Source: Occultella aeris
GTDB taxonomy: Bacteria; Actinomycetota; Actinomycetes; Actinomycetales; Beutenbergiaceae
Reading direction: 5' to 3'
DNA length: 64,000 nucleotides
Assembly (NCBI RefSeq): GCF_902703175.1
Contig: NZ_CACRYJ010000032.1
Span: forward strand, 1-64,000
Below are positions 17,482 through 26,761 of the stretch, piece by piece (the first letter of the stretch is position 1; each line of letters begins with the position of its first letter). The position numbers were made by a program, and so were the translations under genes. Below the pieces are notes generated by a model. The model saw only the letters and a list, made by a program, of their open reading frames with translations, was not told the origin of the DNA and made no database searches.

Positions 17482-18118
17482 CGGAACCGTCGTCTTCGGG
17501 GCCTCTGGATTCGGCCGGGAAGCGATCGACGTGATCCTCGACATCCGGGCCGCTGACCCGATGGCACTGCCACCGCTCCTCGGTGTGATGGACGATCGAC
17601 CGACCCGACAGAGTCTCGAGAAGCTCGCCGCCATCGGGGTGCGATACCTCGGCCCCATCGCCCGATGGTCGGAGTATCAGGGCACGGCACACTATGTCGT
17701 CGGCATCGGCGACCCTCGGATTCGGTACGACGTGGTTTCACGGACAGATCCGGCTTCCGAGAGCGCGGCCACAATCGTGCACCCATCGGCAACGGTCGGC
17801 CACGCGACACGCTTGGGCCGCGGGGTGATCGTCTGCGCCGGTGTGCAGATCTCAAACAACGTGACGCTCGGCGACCACGTCCACATGAACCCGAATTCCA
17901 CGGTGGGCCACGATGCCCGCGTCCTCGATTTTGTCTCCATCAATCCCGGAGCAGTCATTTCCGGCGACTGTCTCATCAGCGATCGAGTGCTCATCGGGGC
18001 CAACGCCACCGTGCTTCAAGGTCTCGCGGTGGGCGCGGAGGCGATCGTGGGCGCCGCAGCGTGTGTCGTTCGTGACGTCGCGGCAGGACGCACTGTCAAG
18101 GGCGTACCCGCCGCATGA
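17474..18118 (+). CDS. PglD/NeuD-type sugar O/N-acetyltransferase
   Basis: This 214-residue protein begins with a Rossmann-like UDP-sugar binding domain (VVFGASGFGREAIDVILD). It continues as a left-handed beta-helix of hexapeptide repeats (from about residue 95: ATIVHPSATVGHATRLGRGVIVCAG onward) ending KGVPAA. This is the PglD architecture, which N-acetylates UDP-4-amino sugars with acetyl-CoA. The predicted catalytic histidine lies in STVGHDARV. I chose the ATG at 17474, which overlaps the previous gene by eight bases, over the one 39 bases upstream because GTVVFGASG follows directly. Confidence 0.88.
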   Translation: MPDGTVVFGASGFGREAIDVILDIRAADPMALPPLLGVMDDRPTRQSLEKLAAIGVRYLGPIARWSEYQGTAHYVVGIGDPRIRYDVVSRTDPASESAATIVHPSATVGHATRLGRGVIVCAGVQISNNVTLGDHVHMNPNSTVGHDARVLDFVSINPGAVISGDCLISDRVLIGANATVLQGLAVGAEAIVGAAACVVRDVAAGRTVKGVPAA

Positions 18119-19392
18119 AGCGTCCGAGTCCACTCCGCCGCTCCACCGCCTCGCCCACCAGCGCGCGAGTCTCTGCCGAAGGTTCAAGGACATCCTTGAG
18201 CACCGCACACGCCATCGGGCTGGTCACGATCTCCCGCTTCGGGACACTCGGCGTCTCTCTTGTCGGCGGCGTTCTCTTGGCTCGGTCCCTCGATGTGCCG
18301 GCTCGTGGCGTTCTGTCTGTTTCGATCACGCTGGTCTCACTCCTGGCGTCCGTGGGAGCTGCCGGCCTCGAGACGGCGGCCCTTCGGTCTGCCGGCGGTA
18401 GCGACGGCGCCGCCGTGCTCTACACATCGATCAGGCGCTCGGCGGTCGTCGCAGGCATAGCCGTGCCCGTCGCGCTAATGCTGCTCGTGTTCCAAGTGCC
18501 CTTGGTCGGCCTCCGACCACTGGAGGTTGCGATAGCGGTTGCCGCTATCCCCCTCGTCGTCCTGAGCCAACTCCTCAGCAACTGCCTCCTCGGCATGAGG
18601 CGCTACCGCATCTGGACCATCGCCACCGTCGGAACGGTCGCCGCCTATGTGGTTGGCATCGCAGGCCTGACGATCGCCGGCGTCACGTCGCTGGGCGCCT
18701 ATCTCACGGCTTTCGTCCTCGGCTACGTGTTCAGTGCGATGGTGCTCCTGGGCTCCCTGCGGGGCAGGGCTCGACGACCATCCCGCGACGCTGCCACCAG
18801 GGTCGCGACCAGCGCCAGGCGCATGACCGCCATCACGCTGCTGCAGATCCTCTTCCTTCGCATCCACGCGCCACTTGTTCAGGCTCTCGGATCGAGCGGG
18901 GCTGCTGGACTCCTCGCGGTTGCGACTCCACTGGTCGATGCCCTCCTGTTCCTTCCAGTCGCTGCCGGTCTCGTACTTCTCCCACGCTATTCTGCGCAGA
19001 ACATTGCCCCAGCGAGGCCGCTACGGGACGCGCTCAGAGTCACTCTCATCACAGCATTCGGAGCCCTCGCACTTGGTCTACTCGCACCTATCGTCGTGCC
19101 GTTCCTCTACGGGGCGGACTACGCGGAAGCCTCGACACTCGTCCAACTGATTCTTCCTGGAGCCGTTGCATTCGCGTTGGCACGAGTGCTCCAGAGCCAC
19201 CTCCTGGCAATCGAGAGTTACGGAACGCTCATACTCGGCAGCCTGCTCGCCGTCACCTTGTCAGTGGTCGTGCAACTTTTCCTGTCGCCCCACCTCGGCG
19301 CCACGGGGGCTGCGATCGCCATCACTGCTGGTTACATCACGATGACCGTCACGTTCTGTGTCGGATACGCACGGAGACCACAGCATGCTTGA
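18115..19392 (+). CDS. Polysaccharide flippase (Wzx/MATE-like)
   Basis: This 425-residue membrane protein has about twelve to thirteen hydrophobic helices, beginning around residue 30 (AIGLVTISRFGTLGVSLVGGVLLARSL). It resembles oligosaccharide-repeat-unit flippases of the MOP superfamily, which move undecaprenyl-linked glycans across the membrane. The typical FLYGADYAEASTLVQLILPGAVAFAL segment is near the C-terminus. It overlaps the acetyltransferase gene by ATGA and the polymerase gene by eight bases, fitting a Wzx/Wzy pathway. Confidence 0.85.
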   Translation: MKRPSPLRRSTASPTSARVSAEGSRTSLSTAHAIGLVTISRFGTLGVSLVGGVLLARSLDVPARGVLSVSITLVSLLASVGAAGLETAALRSAGGSDGAAVLYTSIRRSAVVAGIAVPVALMLLVFQVPLVGLRPLEVAIAVAAIPLVVLSQLLSNCLLGMRRYRIWTIATVGTVAAYVVGIAGLTIAGVTSLGAYLTAFVLGYVFSAMVLLGSLRGRARRPSRDAATRVATSARRMTAITLLQILFLRIHAPLVQALGSSGAAGLLAVATPLVDALLFLPVAAGLVLLPRYSAQNIAPARPLRDALRVTLITAFGALALGLLAPIVVPFLYGADYAEASTLVQLILPGAVAFALARVLQSHLLAIESYGTLILGSLLAVTLSVVVQLFLSPHLGATGAAIAITAGYITMTVTFCVGYARRPQHA

Positions 19393-20647
19393 TTCGGTTG
19401 GAAGTCGACGGGGTGGCAGCCATAACCGGATTGGCGCGATCTGGCGCAAGAATCAGCCCGGCAGTGCGAGTTCCGAGCCAGCACCATCTCAGGTGTGGGC
19501 CATCGCCGTCCTGACGGCAACGGTACTCACTGCACCCTTCGCGGGCGCCTTCGGTGCCCTTGCCTACATCGGCCCCCTGATGGTCGGCGTTGGGGTCCTT
19601 CTCAACGCCCTAAGTCGGAGGAACGCGACGGGAATCCCGCCGAGTCCGGGTCCAGTGCTATTGGCGACGTGGCTCGTCTTCACCACGCTCGTGACAGCGC
19701 TGTTCTCGGTCCAAGCCGAGGTTGCCCCGCTGGTACTGGTGGGCCTGGTTGCCCTTACGGGCTGCCTAGCCGCCAGCTACTACCGGTCGGCTGGCGACCT
19801 CCGACGCGTCGAGTCGACGATTCTTGTGACGTCGTCGGTCACCGCGATCGCCTTCATTTCTTTCGCTGGCCCGCGAGTCCTGGGAGGGGGCACCAACTCC
19901 TGGACGCTCATCTATGAGAACTCCACCTGGATCAACTCCAATACACTCGGCCTGGTGTTCGCCATCGCAATCGGAGCGGGCGTCGGGCGCAGCCTCCGAA
20001 CCGATCGACGCCGCCTCCTACCGGTTCTCGCCGTCGCACTCTGCATGGGTGCCCTCGCGTTGACGTTCTCGCGGAGCGCATATCTCGCCGCGGGCGCAAT
20101 CTTGCTGCTGGTGCTTGTCGGTAAGCGCAAGTCCTTCCTCCTGTTCCTGCCCCTTCTCCTGGTTGGCTACGCGAACCTTCCGATGGCAGTCCAAGATCGT
20201 GTCGCCTACACCACTTCGGGAGCCGGCGGGCTGGATGCTTCGTCCTCGGTCAGGCTCGAGTTGTGGGAGGCCGCGCTCGCCATAGCTCGTGACAACCCAC
20301 TGCTTGGCGTTGGCTTCCACTCGATTCGCCCCGCTCTCGCCGAGTATGGCGCACCTGCCGGGCTCGCATTTCCCCACAACACCTATTTGACGCTTCTACT
20401 GGGAACCGGTGCGATCACCTTCGCCATCGTGATGGTCTGGATGGGTCGATACTTCGCTCGTCTTGTGAGGCAGTCCCATCGAGAGCCCGCGGGGCCAGCT
20501 TGGACCCGCCTACTTCCACTGACAGCCGCACTTGTTTGCTCATTCTTCGGCGAGCCGCTTCTGAGTCCGATTCCGACGGTCATGCTCGTCGCACTGTTGG
20601 CCGCGCCTTACGCGAGGAGCGCATCTGGGAGGTCCAATGACTTATAG
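19385..20647 (+). CDS. O-antigen ligase/polymerase family protein (Wzy-like)
   Basis: This 420-residue polytopic protein has about ten membrane helices and one large outer loop. The segment IARDNPLLGVGFHSIRPALAEYG, followed by FPHNTYLTLLLGTGAITF, is the O-antigen ligase/Wzy polymerase signature. It probably joins lipid-linked repeat units into the polymer outside the membrane. The ATG at 19385 overlaps the flippase stop. The next glycosyltransferase overlaps its 3' end by eleven bases, so translation is coupled along the operon. Confidence 0.85.
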   Translation: MLDSVGSRRGGSHNRIGAIWRKNQPGSASSEPAPSQVWAIAVLTATVLTAPFAGAFGALAYIGPLMVGVGVLLNALSRRNATGIPPSPGPVLLATWLVFTTLVTALFSVQAEVAPLVLVGLVALTGCLAASYYRSAGDLRRVESTILVTSSVTAIAFISFAGPRVLGGGTNSWTLIYENSTWINSNTLGLVFAIAIGAGVGRSLRTDRRRLLPVLAVALCMGALALTFSRSAYLAAGAILLLVLVGKRKSFLLFLPLLLVGYANLPMAVQDRVAYTTSGAGGLDASSSVRLELWEAALAIARDNPLLGVGFHSIRPALAEYGAPAGLAFPHNTYLTLLLGTGAITFAIVMVWMGRYFARLVRQSHREPAGPAWTRLLPLTAALVCSFFGEPLLSPIPTVMLVALLAAPYARSASGRSNDL

Positions 20648-21797
20648 AATTCTCCAGATCAGTGGAACTGCGACCGGTGGCGGATGGTTCGTCGACCAGG
20701 TCACGGAACTGGCCAGGAGGGGCCACCAGGTCGAAGCCGTTGTCACTGGCGACGGCCCACTGAAGGATCGACTCGAGACGCTTGGAATCAAGGTGCATGT
20801 CATCCCATTCCGAGGATACCGACCACGCGAATGGTGGCGTGTTTGGCGCGCCCATCGGCACCTGGCGAGATTGATCCGGTACGGAGAGTTCGACGTGGTG
20901 CACGCTCATCTGTACAAGACAATTATCGTGTGCCGGACGATTCTGCGCGGACGGGCGCGCCCTGCATTAATATCACAGGTGGCCGGGACGGTCCATCTGC
21001 AGAGCCCGTTGCTCTCAGCGATCGATCGTGCCACGATGCGTTGGGACACGACACTCGTGGCATCATGTACGGATTTTGCGGAGACCTACGACCATCTCGG
21101 TGCACGTAATGTCCGGACGAACTTCTACGGATGCCACACGGATGAATTTGCTCCCTCGGACAACCCTTCGCCCTTTCGTGAAGAGTTCTCGCTGGGTATA
21201 TCCGAGATCGGTGTCGGCATGGTCGCACACATGTACCCAACCACCCTGCGCGCGTTCCAAGCTGTCGGCGTCAAAGGACACGAGACGTTCATCGATGCGG
21301 CTGCCATCCTTGCGGAACGCTACGACGACGTGAGGTTCTTTGTCGTCGGTGACGAGTTCAGCGGGGACGGCAGTTATCGCCGCACGCTGCAGAAACGGGC
21401 GGAAAAACTCGTGTCGACGAACAGACTTCAATTCCTGGGTCATCGAACTGACATGCGAAACGTCCTTTCAGGTCTCGACATTCTGAGCAACCCATCCCTG
21501 AGCGAATCCGCTTCGTATACGATGATCGAGGCTGCGCTGATGGAGAAGCCCGTTGTCGCGACCCGCGTCGGAGGGCTGAAGGACACTGTGCTGGACGGAC
21601 GAACCGGTCGACTCGTAGACCCGGCGGACGCCTCCCAGTTGGCAGAGGCCATCGGCGTATTGATCGAGGACGCGAACCTGCGGCGTGAGTTCGGAAGGGC
21701 AGGGCGGAGACACGTCCTCGGGCTCTTCGACATCCACGCTACGGTCGACGTTCTCGAGGAGATCTATGGGGACACCATCGATGGAGTTCGCTCGTGA
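20637..21797 (+). CDS. Glycosyltransferase family 4
   Basis: This 386-residue GT-B enzyme has an N-terminal acceptor domain (ILQISGTATGGGWFVDQVTELARRGH, DVVHAHLYKT). The C-terminal nucleotide-sugar domain contains LSNPSLSESASYTMIEAALMEKPVVAT, the EX7E-type GT4 signature, then GRLVDPADASQLAEAI. It would add one sugar of the repeat unit at the cytoplasmic face. The ATG at 20637 lies inside the end of the polymerase gene. The donor sugar is not predictable. Confidence 0.88.
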   Translation: MTYRILQISGTATGGGWFVDQVTELARRGHQVEAVVTGDGPLKDRLETLGIKVHVIPFRGYRPREWWRVWRAHRHLARLIRYGEFDVVHAHLYKTIIVCRTILRGRARPALISQVAGTVHLQSPLLSAIDRATMRWDTTLVASCTDFAETYDHLGARNVRTNFYGCHTDEFAPSDNPSPFREEFSLGISEIGVGMVAHMYPTTLRAFQAVGVKGHETFIDAAAILAERYDDVRFFVVGDEFSGDGSYRRTLQKRAEKLVSTNRLQFLGHRTDMRNVLSGLDILSNPSLSESASYTMIEAALMEKPVVATRVGGLKDTVLDGRTGRLVDPADASQLAEAIGVLIEDANLRREFGRAGRRHVLGLFDIHATVDVLEEIYGDTIDGVRS

Positions 21798-22708
21798 CGA
21801 CGCGGTGGCCGCGCCTCTTGCTGAAGGCTGCGAAGGGGACTCGAGGTCGGAATTATCCGCTCTTCCCCCCCGAGACCTGGACAACGCGATATCCACTGGA
21901 CTGGCGCAGCCTAGCGGCACCAACTGACGCCCGCGGTGCAGTGATGGTGGGTCAGGACGATGGCACGCCCTGGCTTCATCCTGTTGCGACCAGCTTCGCC
22001 CTGCTTGCGCGGCTTCAGGCCACTCCACAGCGTTCGGACGGCAAGATCATCGAGGCTTCAGTTCGTAGCCTCATCGAGGCCCAGCAATCAGATGGTTCGT
22101 GGCGCTACCCGGTGGCAGTGCCGAGGTACGGTGCGCGCCCAGGATGGTCCTCCGGTATGGCCCAGGGACTCGCGATCTCTGCATTGACGCGGTCGATCGC
22201 GGTGCTCGCGGATACCACGCTCGCAGCCACGATCGAAGCCAGTGTCCGTCGCGCGCACGATCACCTGATGCTGCCGACAACCGGAGGTGGTTGCTCGATC
22301 TACGACGCTGCGGGAGCACCCTTCTTCGAGGAGTGCCCGGTCGAGCCAGTTCCCTACATCCTGAACGGCGCCTGTTTCGCACTGATCGGACTCTGGGACT
22401 TCGAGCGGGCCTTCGGAGGAGAGGCTGGCGCCCCAGCGGCGCGTCGGCTGTCTGCGCTGCTGCCCGCATGGGATCTGGGGTACTGGTCACGCTACGACCT
22501 CCTATCGGGCGCCCCAAGTTCACCTGATTACCACAGTCTGCACGTTTCATTACTACGGGTTCTCGCCGCCCTCTACGCCGAGGACTTCGCCGAGTACGAA
22601 GCCCGCTTCAGGCGGTACCGCACGTCACGACCTCGCAGATGGAAGGCGTTGGCTGTGCTCGCTGTTGAGCGGTTGGTCGTGCCAGTCGAGGTACGGCATG
22701 GGACGTGA
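21794..22708 (+). CDS. D-glucuronyl C5-epimerase family protein
   Basis: This 304-residue protein carries the motif series of the glucuronyl C5-epimerase C-terminal domain, an alpha/alpha-barrel that turns GlcA into IdoA in heparan-type polymers. Motifs in order are GWSSGMAQG (117-125), FFEECP (177-182), YILNGACFALIGLWD (188-202), DLGYWSRYDL (227-236) and DYHSLHVSLLRVL (245-257). There is no signal peptide, so it may act on lipid-linked intermediates inside the cell. The start is a GTG overlapping the previous stop (GTGA). A Ugd gene at 31132 could provide UDP-GlcA. The substrate is an inference from family and context. Confidence 0.8.
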   Translation: MTTRWPRLLLKAAKGTRGRNYPLFPPETWTTRYPLDWRSLAAPTDARGAVMVGQDDGTPWLHPVATSFALLARLQATPQRSDGKIIEASVRSLIEAQQSDGSWRYPVAVPRYGARPGWSSGMAQGLAISALTRSIAVLADTTLAATIEASVRRAHDHLMLPTTGGGCSIYDAAGAPFFEECPVEPVPYILNGACFALIGLWDFERAFGGEAGAPAARRLSALLPAWDLGYWSRYDLLSGAPSSPDYHSLHVSLLRVLAALYAEDFAEYEARFRRYRTSRPRRWKALAVLAVERLVVPVEVRHGT

Positions 22709-23741
22709 CAAGCGGACAGTTCGACTCGTCGCGCCGCGCCGATCACCACACACATATACCTGGATGCGTGCATTCAGGTCGCGGGGATGGGAGCCCGAGC
22801 TCGTTTCGTTGACCTCCGGCGGCCGCGCCGTGTCGTGGTGGTTGCTTCCATGGCGCGCACTCAGCGGCCGATTCAGCCCGAGACCCGCAGTAACCGTATT
22901 TCAGTCCATGGGTGCCCACGGTCTCCTGGGTGCGCTCCTACCGCGGTCTCAACGGAGCGTTGTCGTGCCTTGGGGTAGCGAGGTTCAGGCCGCTCGACGG
23001 TCGCGGTGGCGCTCCTGGATCGGCGGCTTCATTCTCCGGCGGGCCGACATCGCCCTAGTGACATCACACGATATGGCGGAGACGCTGCGGACTCTCTGGC
23101 CGGCGTCGGCTCCTGAGGTCATGGTCATCTCGTGGGGCGTTTCCGAAGCCGCGCTGCGGCGACATGACCACGCGGCGGCGCGGCACACTGTTGAGGCAGA
23201 AGCGACCGTCGACCACGACGCGACCGTCGTGCTAGCCCCACGCGGGGTCGGAAGCGTCTATCGCCATCCCGTTGTCCTCGAGGCATTCCGGCGAGCGCGC
23301 AGCACGAGGCTCGATCTCCACCTACTCGTGATCGACACCAGACGCACGGATGTCACCGACTACGAATCATCCGACACCGATGGAGTCACGATCCTCCCCA
23401 TGCAGCCGCGGTCGGAATTTCACACACTCCTCGCCGGAGTTGACTGTGTGGTATCGATCCCCGCCGCCGACCAGCGCTCAACTGCCGTACTCGAAGCGAT
23501 AGCCATTGGTGCGCGCGTACTTCTGAGTGACATTGCGGTGTATAGAGAGCTTCGGGTCGATGGCGCCGATGTCGACATCCTCGGAGAACCTGTCCTGGAA
23601 GCCCTGACGCTGGCCTTTCGCTCAATCAAGCCGATGTCGCCCGCTGCACGGGAAGCGAACCAACAGTGGGCTCGGACCCACGAACGGGAGTCGATCCAGT
23701 TCGATCGGATCGTGATGGCGTGCACCAAGGGCGTCCGATGA
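22698..23741 (+). CDS. Glycosyltransferase, GT4-like
   Basis: This 347-residue GT-B-like protein begins MGRDKRTVRLVAPRRSPHTYTW and has an N-terminal acceptor half. The C-terminal half includes the donor-site region FHTLLAGVDCVVSIPAADQRSTAVLEAIAIGARV, a divergent GT4 signature. VVVPWGSEVQAARRSRW resembles the HGSDV-type loop of glycosyltransferases. It starts within the epimerase gene (11-base overlap) and its stop overlaps the next start (ATGA). Confidence 0.78.
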   Translation: MGRDKRTVRLVAPRRSPHTYTWMRAFRSRGWEPELVSLTSGGRAVSWWLLPWRALSGRFSPRPAVTVFQSMGAHGLLGALLPRSQRSVVVPWGSEVQAARRSRWRSWIGGFILRRADIALVTSHDMAETLRTLWPASAPEVMVISWGVSEAALRRHDHAAARHTVEAEATVDHDATVVLAPRGVGSVYRHPVVLEAFRRARSTRLDLHLLVIDTRRTDVTDYESSDTDGVTILPMQPRSEFHTLLAGVDCVVSIPAADQRSTAVLEAIAIGARVLLSDIAVYRELRVDGADVDILGEPVLEALTLAFRSIKPMSPAAREANQQWARTHERESIQFDRIVMACTKGVR

Positions 23742-24955
23742 AGATCGCCCTCGTCAACCAGTACGTGGTCCCGCCCGGCGCAGGTGGCGGCTCCCGTCAC
23801 CTGGACCTGGCGCGCGAATGGGCGGCGGCGGGCGACTCTGTCGAAATCGTCTCAGGTTCGTTCAACCACTTCGCGCAGGAGACTCGTCAGCGGCACCGTC
23901 GCACAGTCTCGGTGCACGATGGCGTTCGCATCCACCCGCTCTGGACACCGGGATACCGTGGAAATGGCGCGCGCCGGGTTGTGGACATGGTCTGGTTCGG
24001 TGCACGCTCGGCGCTGCGTCGCCGATCCCTGAGCGACGTTGACATCGTGATTGGATCCTCGCCTCATCCGTTGGCGGCCTGCGCCGCCGCGATCGTCGCG
24101 AGACGCTTGGAGGTTCCATTCGTCTATGAGGTCCGCGACCTTTGGCCGGAGACTCTGATCGACCTCGGATCCATGCAACGCGACGGCGTCGCCGCCCGCT
24201 CGCTCTTCGCGATCGAGGCATGGCTCGTGCGCACGGCCGCAGTCACGGTCGGGGTGCCACCTCTGATGCGGTCGTACCTTGACTCGCGGGACCTCCAACC
24301 GCGCCGGTACGTGCACATCCCGAACGGTGCCGTCCTATCGGACGAGAGTTCCAACGACCGACCGCATCGAGCCTCACGACTGATCGAGGATCTGGTCGCG
24401 AGAGGTAGAACGGTCTTCGTCTACGCGGGGTCGCTCGGTCGAGCGAACGGCGTGGAGGCGGCGCTCGTGGCAGCGGCTCGGCTCGAGTCCCACGGCGCCG
24501 ACCTCGTTGTGCTCGGGGATGGACCGGAACGTCGCGACCTTGAGGAACTCGTGGCGAAGTTGGGTTCCACGAATGTCCATTTCACCGGCCAAGTGCCCAA
24601 GCCGGCCGCCATCGCATGCATGAACGCTGCCAGCGCTTGCATCTTCCACCTTCTCGATGCGCCGGTCTTCAAGTACGGGCTCAGTCCGAACAAACTCATC
24701 GATTACCTCGCGGCTGGTCGCCCACTGATTTACGCCGGCCCCGACGTCGAGAATCCGGGTACCCAGTCCGGTGCGTGCGTCATAGCACGACCTGGCGACG
24801 CCGAATCGATCGCCGAGGCGATGCGATCGATCATCTCCATGCCCACCGAAGTACGCGAGGAGTTGGGCTCCAAGGCCCGCGACCATGCGATTCGGGAGCA
24901 TTCAATTTCGAATCTCGCGGTCCGATACCGCGATGTCCTGAATGAATGTGTATGA
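23738..24955 (+). CDS. Glycosyltransferase family 4 (WbuB-like)
   Basis: This 405-residue GT-B enzyme has the N-terminal motif ALVNQYVVPPGAGGGSRHLDLAREWA and the YEVRDLWPETLIDLG segment characteristic of WbuB-like GT4 enzymes. A C-terminal donor domain has VFVYAGSLGRANG, VLGDGPERRDLEELV and FKYGLSPNKLIDYLAAGRPLIYA. It probably transfers a HexNAc-type residue. It is the last of the coupled cluster genes. A 179-base gap with its own -10 candidate precedes the next gene. Confidence 0.87.
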   Translation: MKIALVNQYVVPPGAGGGSRHLDLAREWAAAGDSVEIVSGSFNHFAQETRQRHRRTVSVHDGVRIHPLWTPGYRGNGARRVVDMVWFGARSALRRRSLSDVDIVIGSSPHPLAACAAAIVARRLEVPFVYEVRDLWPETLIDLGSMQRDGVAARSLFAIEAWLVRTAAVTVGVPPLMRSYLDSRDLQPRRYVHIPNGAVLSDESSNDRPHRASRLIEDLVARGRTVFVYAGSLGRANGVEAALVAAARLESHGADLVVLGDGPERRDLEELVAKLGSTNVHFTGQVPKPAAIACMNAASACIFHLLDAPVFKYGLSPNKLIDYLAAGRPLIYAGPDVENPGTQSGACVIARPGDAESIAEAMRSIISMPTEVREELGSKARDHAIREHSISNLAVRYRDVLNECV

Positions 24956-25053
24956 ACGGCGGAGCAGCACCGGTCCATCATCGTGGCCATCGTTCGCGAC
25001 GACCTCGAGCCGTCACGGGATCAGCCCGCACGGTGCGCCCGACCGACACACCG

Positions 25054-25059
25054 TAGTAT
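25054..25059 (+). promoter_or_regulatory. Candidate -10 box upstream of the BY-kinase gene
   Basis: TAGTAT lies in the only sizeable gap (24956-25134) of the plus-strand polysaccharide locus, about 75 bases before the GTG start. I see no good -35. It suggests a second transcription unit for the kinase and phosphatase genes. Confidence 0.3.
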
Positions 25060-25134
25060 GGACGGACGTGTCATCCGGCCGGGGTGATGTCATGGCCGGT
25101 TGGCTGGATGCAACCCAGTGGGCTTGGAGAATTC

Positions 25135-26721
25135 GTGGATCTGCGGGACTACCTGACACTGATCCGAAAGCGTTGGATCGGTGTCGCGATCGTGACGCTC
25201 GCCGTCCTCGCAGTCACGTCGATCGTCACCGTCCTATCTCCGACGAACTACACCGCTCGGACGACCATCTTCTTCGCGGTCCAAGGGGGTGGATCCGTGA
25301 GCGACCTGGTGCAGGGCTCCACGTATGCTGAGAAGCAAGTCCAGTCATATGCCGAGGTGGCCGTCGCTCCAATCGTCCTAGCACCAGTGATCGACGAACT
25401 CGGGCTGAACACCACTGTCGGCGCGCTAGCACAGCAGGTCACGGCAAGCGTTCCGGCCGGAACGGTCATCATCGAGATCTCCGTGGTCGATGAGAACCCC
25501 AGTCGAGCCGCCGACATCGCCAACGCCATCGGATCAGAACTCTCCGATGCAGTCGCCGCACTATCGCCGAGCGGACCGGATGGCGTCGAATCGGTCCGTG
25601 CAACCACGATCTCCTCAGCTACCGTGCCGGTCGCCCCAAGTTCGCCCAACGTCCCGCGGAACCTGTTGCTGGGAACTCTCCTGGGTGCCGCTCTCGGAAT
25701 CGGGCTCGCGATCCTTCGGGAAGTGATGAACACCAAGGTCCGAACGGAAGAGGATGTGTCACGGGTCACAGATGCCTCGATCGTCGCCACGATCGGCTTC
25801 GACAGCGACGCATCGGCCCATCCGCTGATCGTGCAGGCCGACCCGCACTCGGCTCGAGCCGAAGCGTACCGTCGACTGCGCACGAACCTCCAGTTCCTGG
25901 ACATCGCAGATCGCTCGCATTCCATCGTCATCACGTCGTCCCTGCCGGGCGAGGGCAAGTCGACCACGTCCATCAACCTCGCCATCGCGTTGGCGGAGGC
26001 CGGCACCCGTGTCCTGTTGGTCGACGCAGACCTTCGGCGGCCGCAGGTGGCGAAGTACATGCAACTCGAAGGCCGGGTCGGGCTGACAACAGTTCTCATC
26101 GGTCGGGCTCAGCTCGCCGACGTGGTTCAGCCATGGGGCGCGGGGAATCTGCATGTCCTGCCCTCCGGACGCGTGCCACCGAACCCAAGCGAACTGCTCG
26201 GTTCACGTGCGATGGAGACACTCATGGAGTCAGCCGCTCAGGAGTACGACGTGATTCTGCTCGATGCGCCACCCCTGCTCCCCGTAACAGACAGCGCAGT
26301 TCTTGCGGGCAAGGCCGGCGGAGCGCTCGTCGTGATCGGAAGCGACGAATTGCACCTGAGTCAACTCGAGGATTCGCTCGAGTCACTGGAAGCAGTCGAC
26401 ACCCGACTCCTGGGTCTGGTCCTGAACAAGGTACGGAAAATGCACGCTGGAAACTACGTCGAATACGACTACAGGTCCACCTATGCGTCACATGCGACAC
26501 GTGGAACGCGAGTGAAGGGCCATCGGAGGCGAGGCAACCCGCGGCCGACGACCGAACTGGAGTCCTCACCCCGGACTAGGCCCCCCGTCGACGTCCGGGA
26601 ACCCCAATCCGTCGCCAGCGGCTCACACACCACGGGCGTGTCCGGAGCCCAGTCACCACCACCGACGATCCCCCCTCGGCGTGCCAGCACCGACGGTAGA
26701 CGTGGCACGAACCAGCACTAA
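25135..26721 (+). CDS. Chain-length regulator and bacterial tyrosine kinase (Wzz-Wzc fusion)
   Basis: This 528-residue inner-membrane protein starts with a Wzz domain (LRDYLTLIRKRWIGVAIVTLAVL, first helix). A periplasm-side loop leads to a second helix (NLLLGTLLGAALGIGLAIL) and then the cytoplasmic BY-kinase domain: Walker A GEGKS at 272-276, Walker A' LLVDADLRRP around 297 and Walker B VILLDAPPL. A short tyrosine-containing stretch (NYVEYDYRSTY) could be the autophosphorylation site, followed by a disordered tail. It controls polymer length and export. The GTG at 25135 is chosen because GGAG lies six bases upstream. Confidence 0.88.
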   Translation: MDLRDYLTLIRKRWIGVAIVTLAVLAVTSIVTVLSPTNYTARTTIFFAVQGGGSVSDLVQGSTYAEKQVQSYAEVAVAPIVLAPVIDELGLNTTVGALAQQVTASVPAGTVIIEISVVDENPSRAADIANAIGSELSDAVAALSPSGPDGVESVRATTISSATVPVAPSSPNVPRNLLLGTLLGAALGIGLAILREVMNTKVRTEEDVSRVTDASIVATIGFDSDASAHPLIVQADPHSARAEAYRRLRTNLQFLDIADRSHSIVITSSLPGEGKSTTSINLAIALAEAGTRVLLVDADLRRPQVAKYMQLEGRVGLTTVLIGRAQLADVVQPWGAGNLHVLPSGRVPPNPSELLGSRAMETLMESAAQEYDVILLDAPPLLPVTDSAVLAGKAGGALVVIGSDELHLSQLEDSLESLEAVDTRLLGLVLNKVRKMHAGNYVEYDYRSTYASHATRGTRVKGHRRRGNPRPTTELESSPRTRPPVDVREPQSVASGSHTTGVSGAQSPPPTIPPRRASTDGRRGTNQH

Positions 26722-26761
26722 CCCAGACGTCGACCGCGGCACTCAACCGAGGCACACCGAT

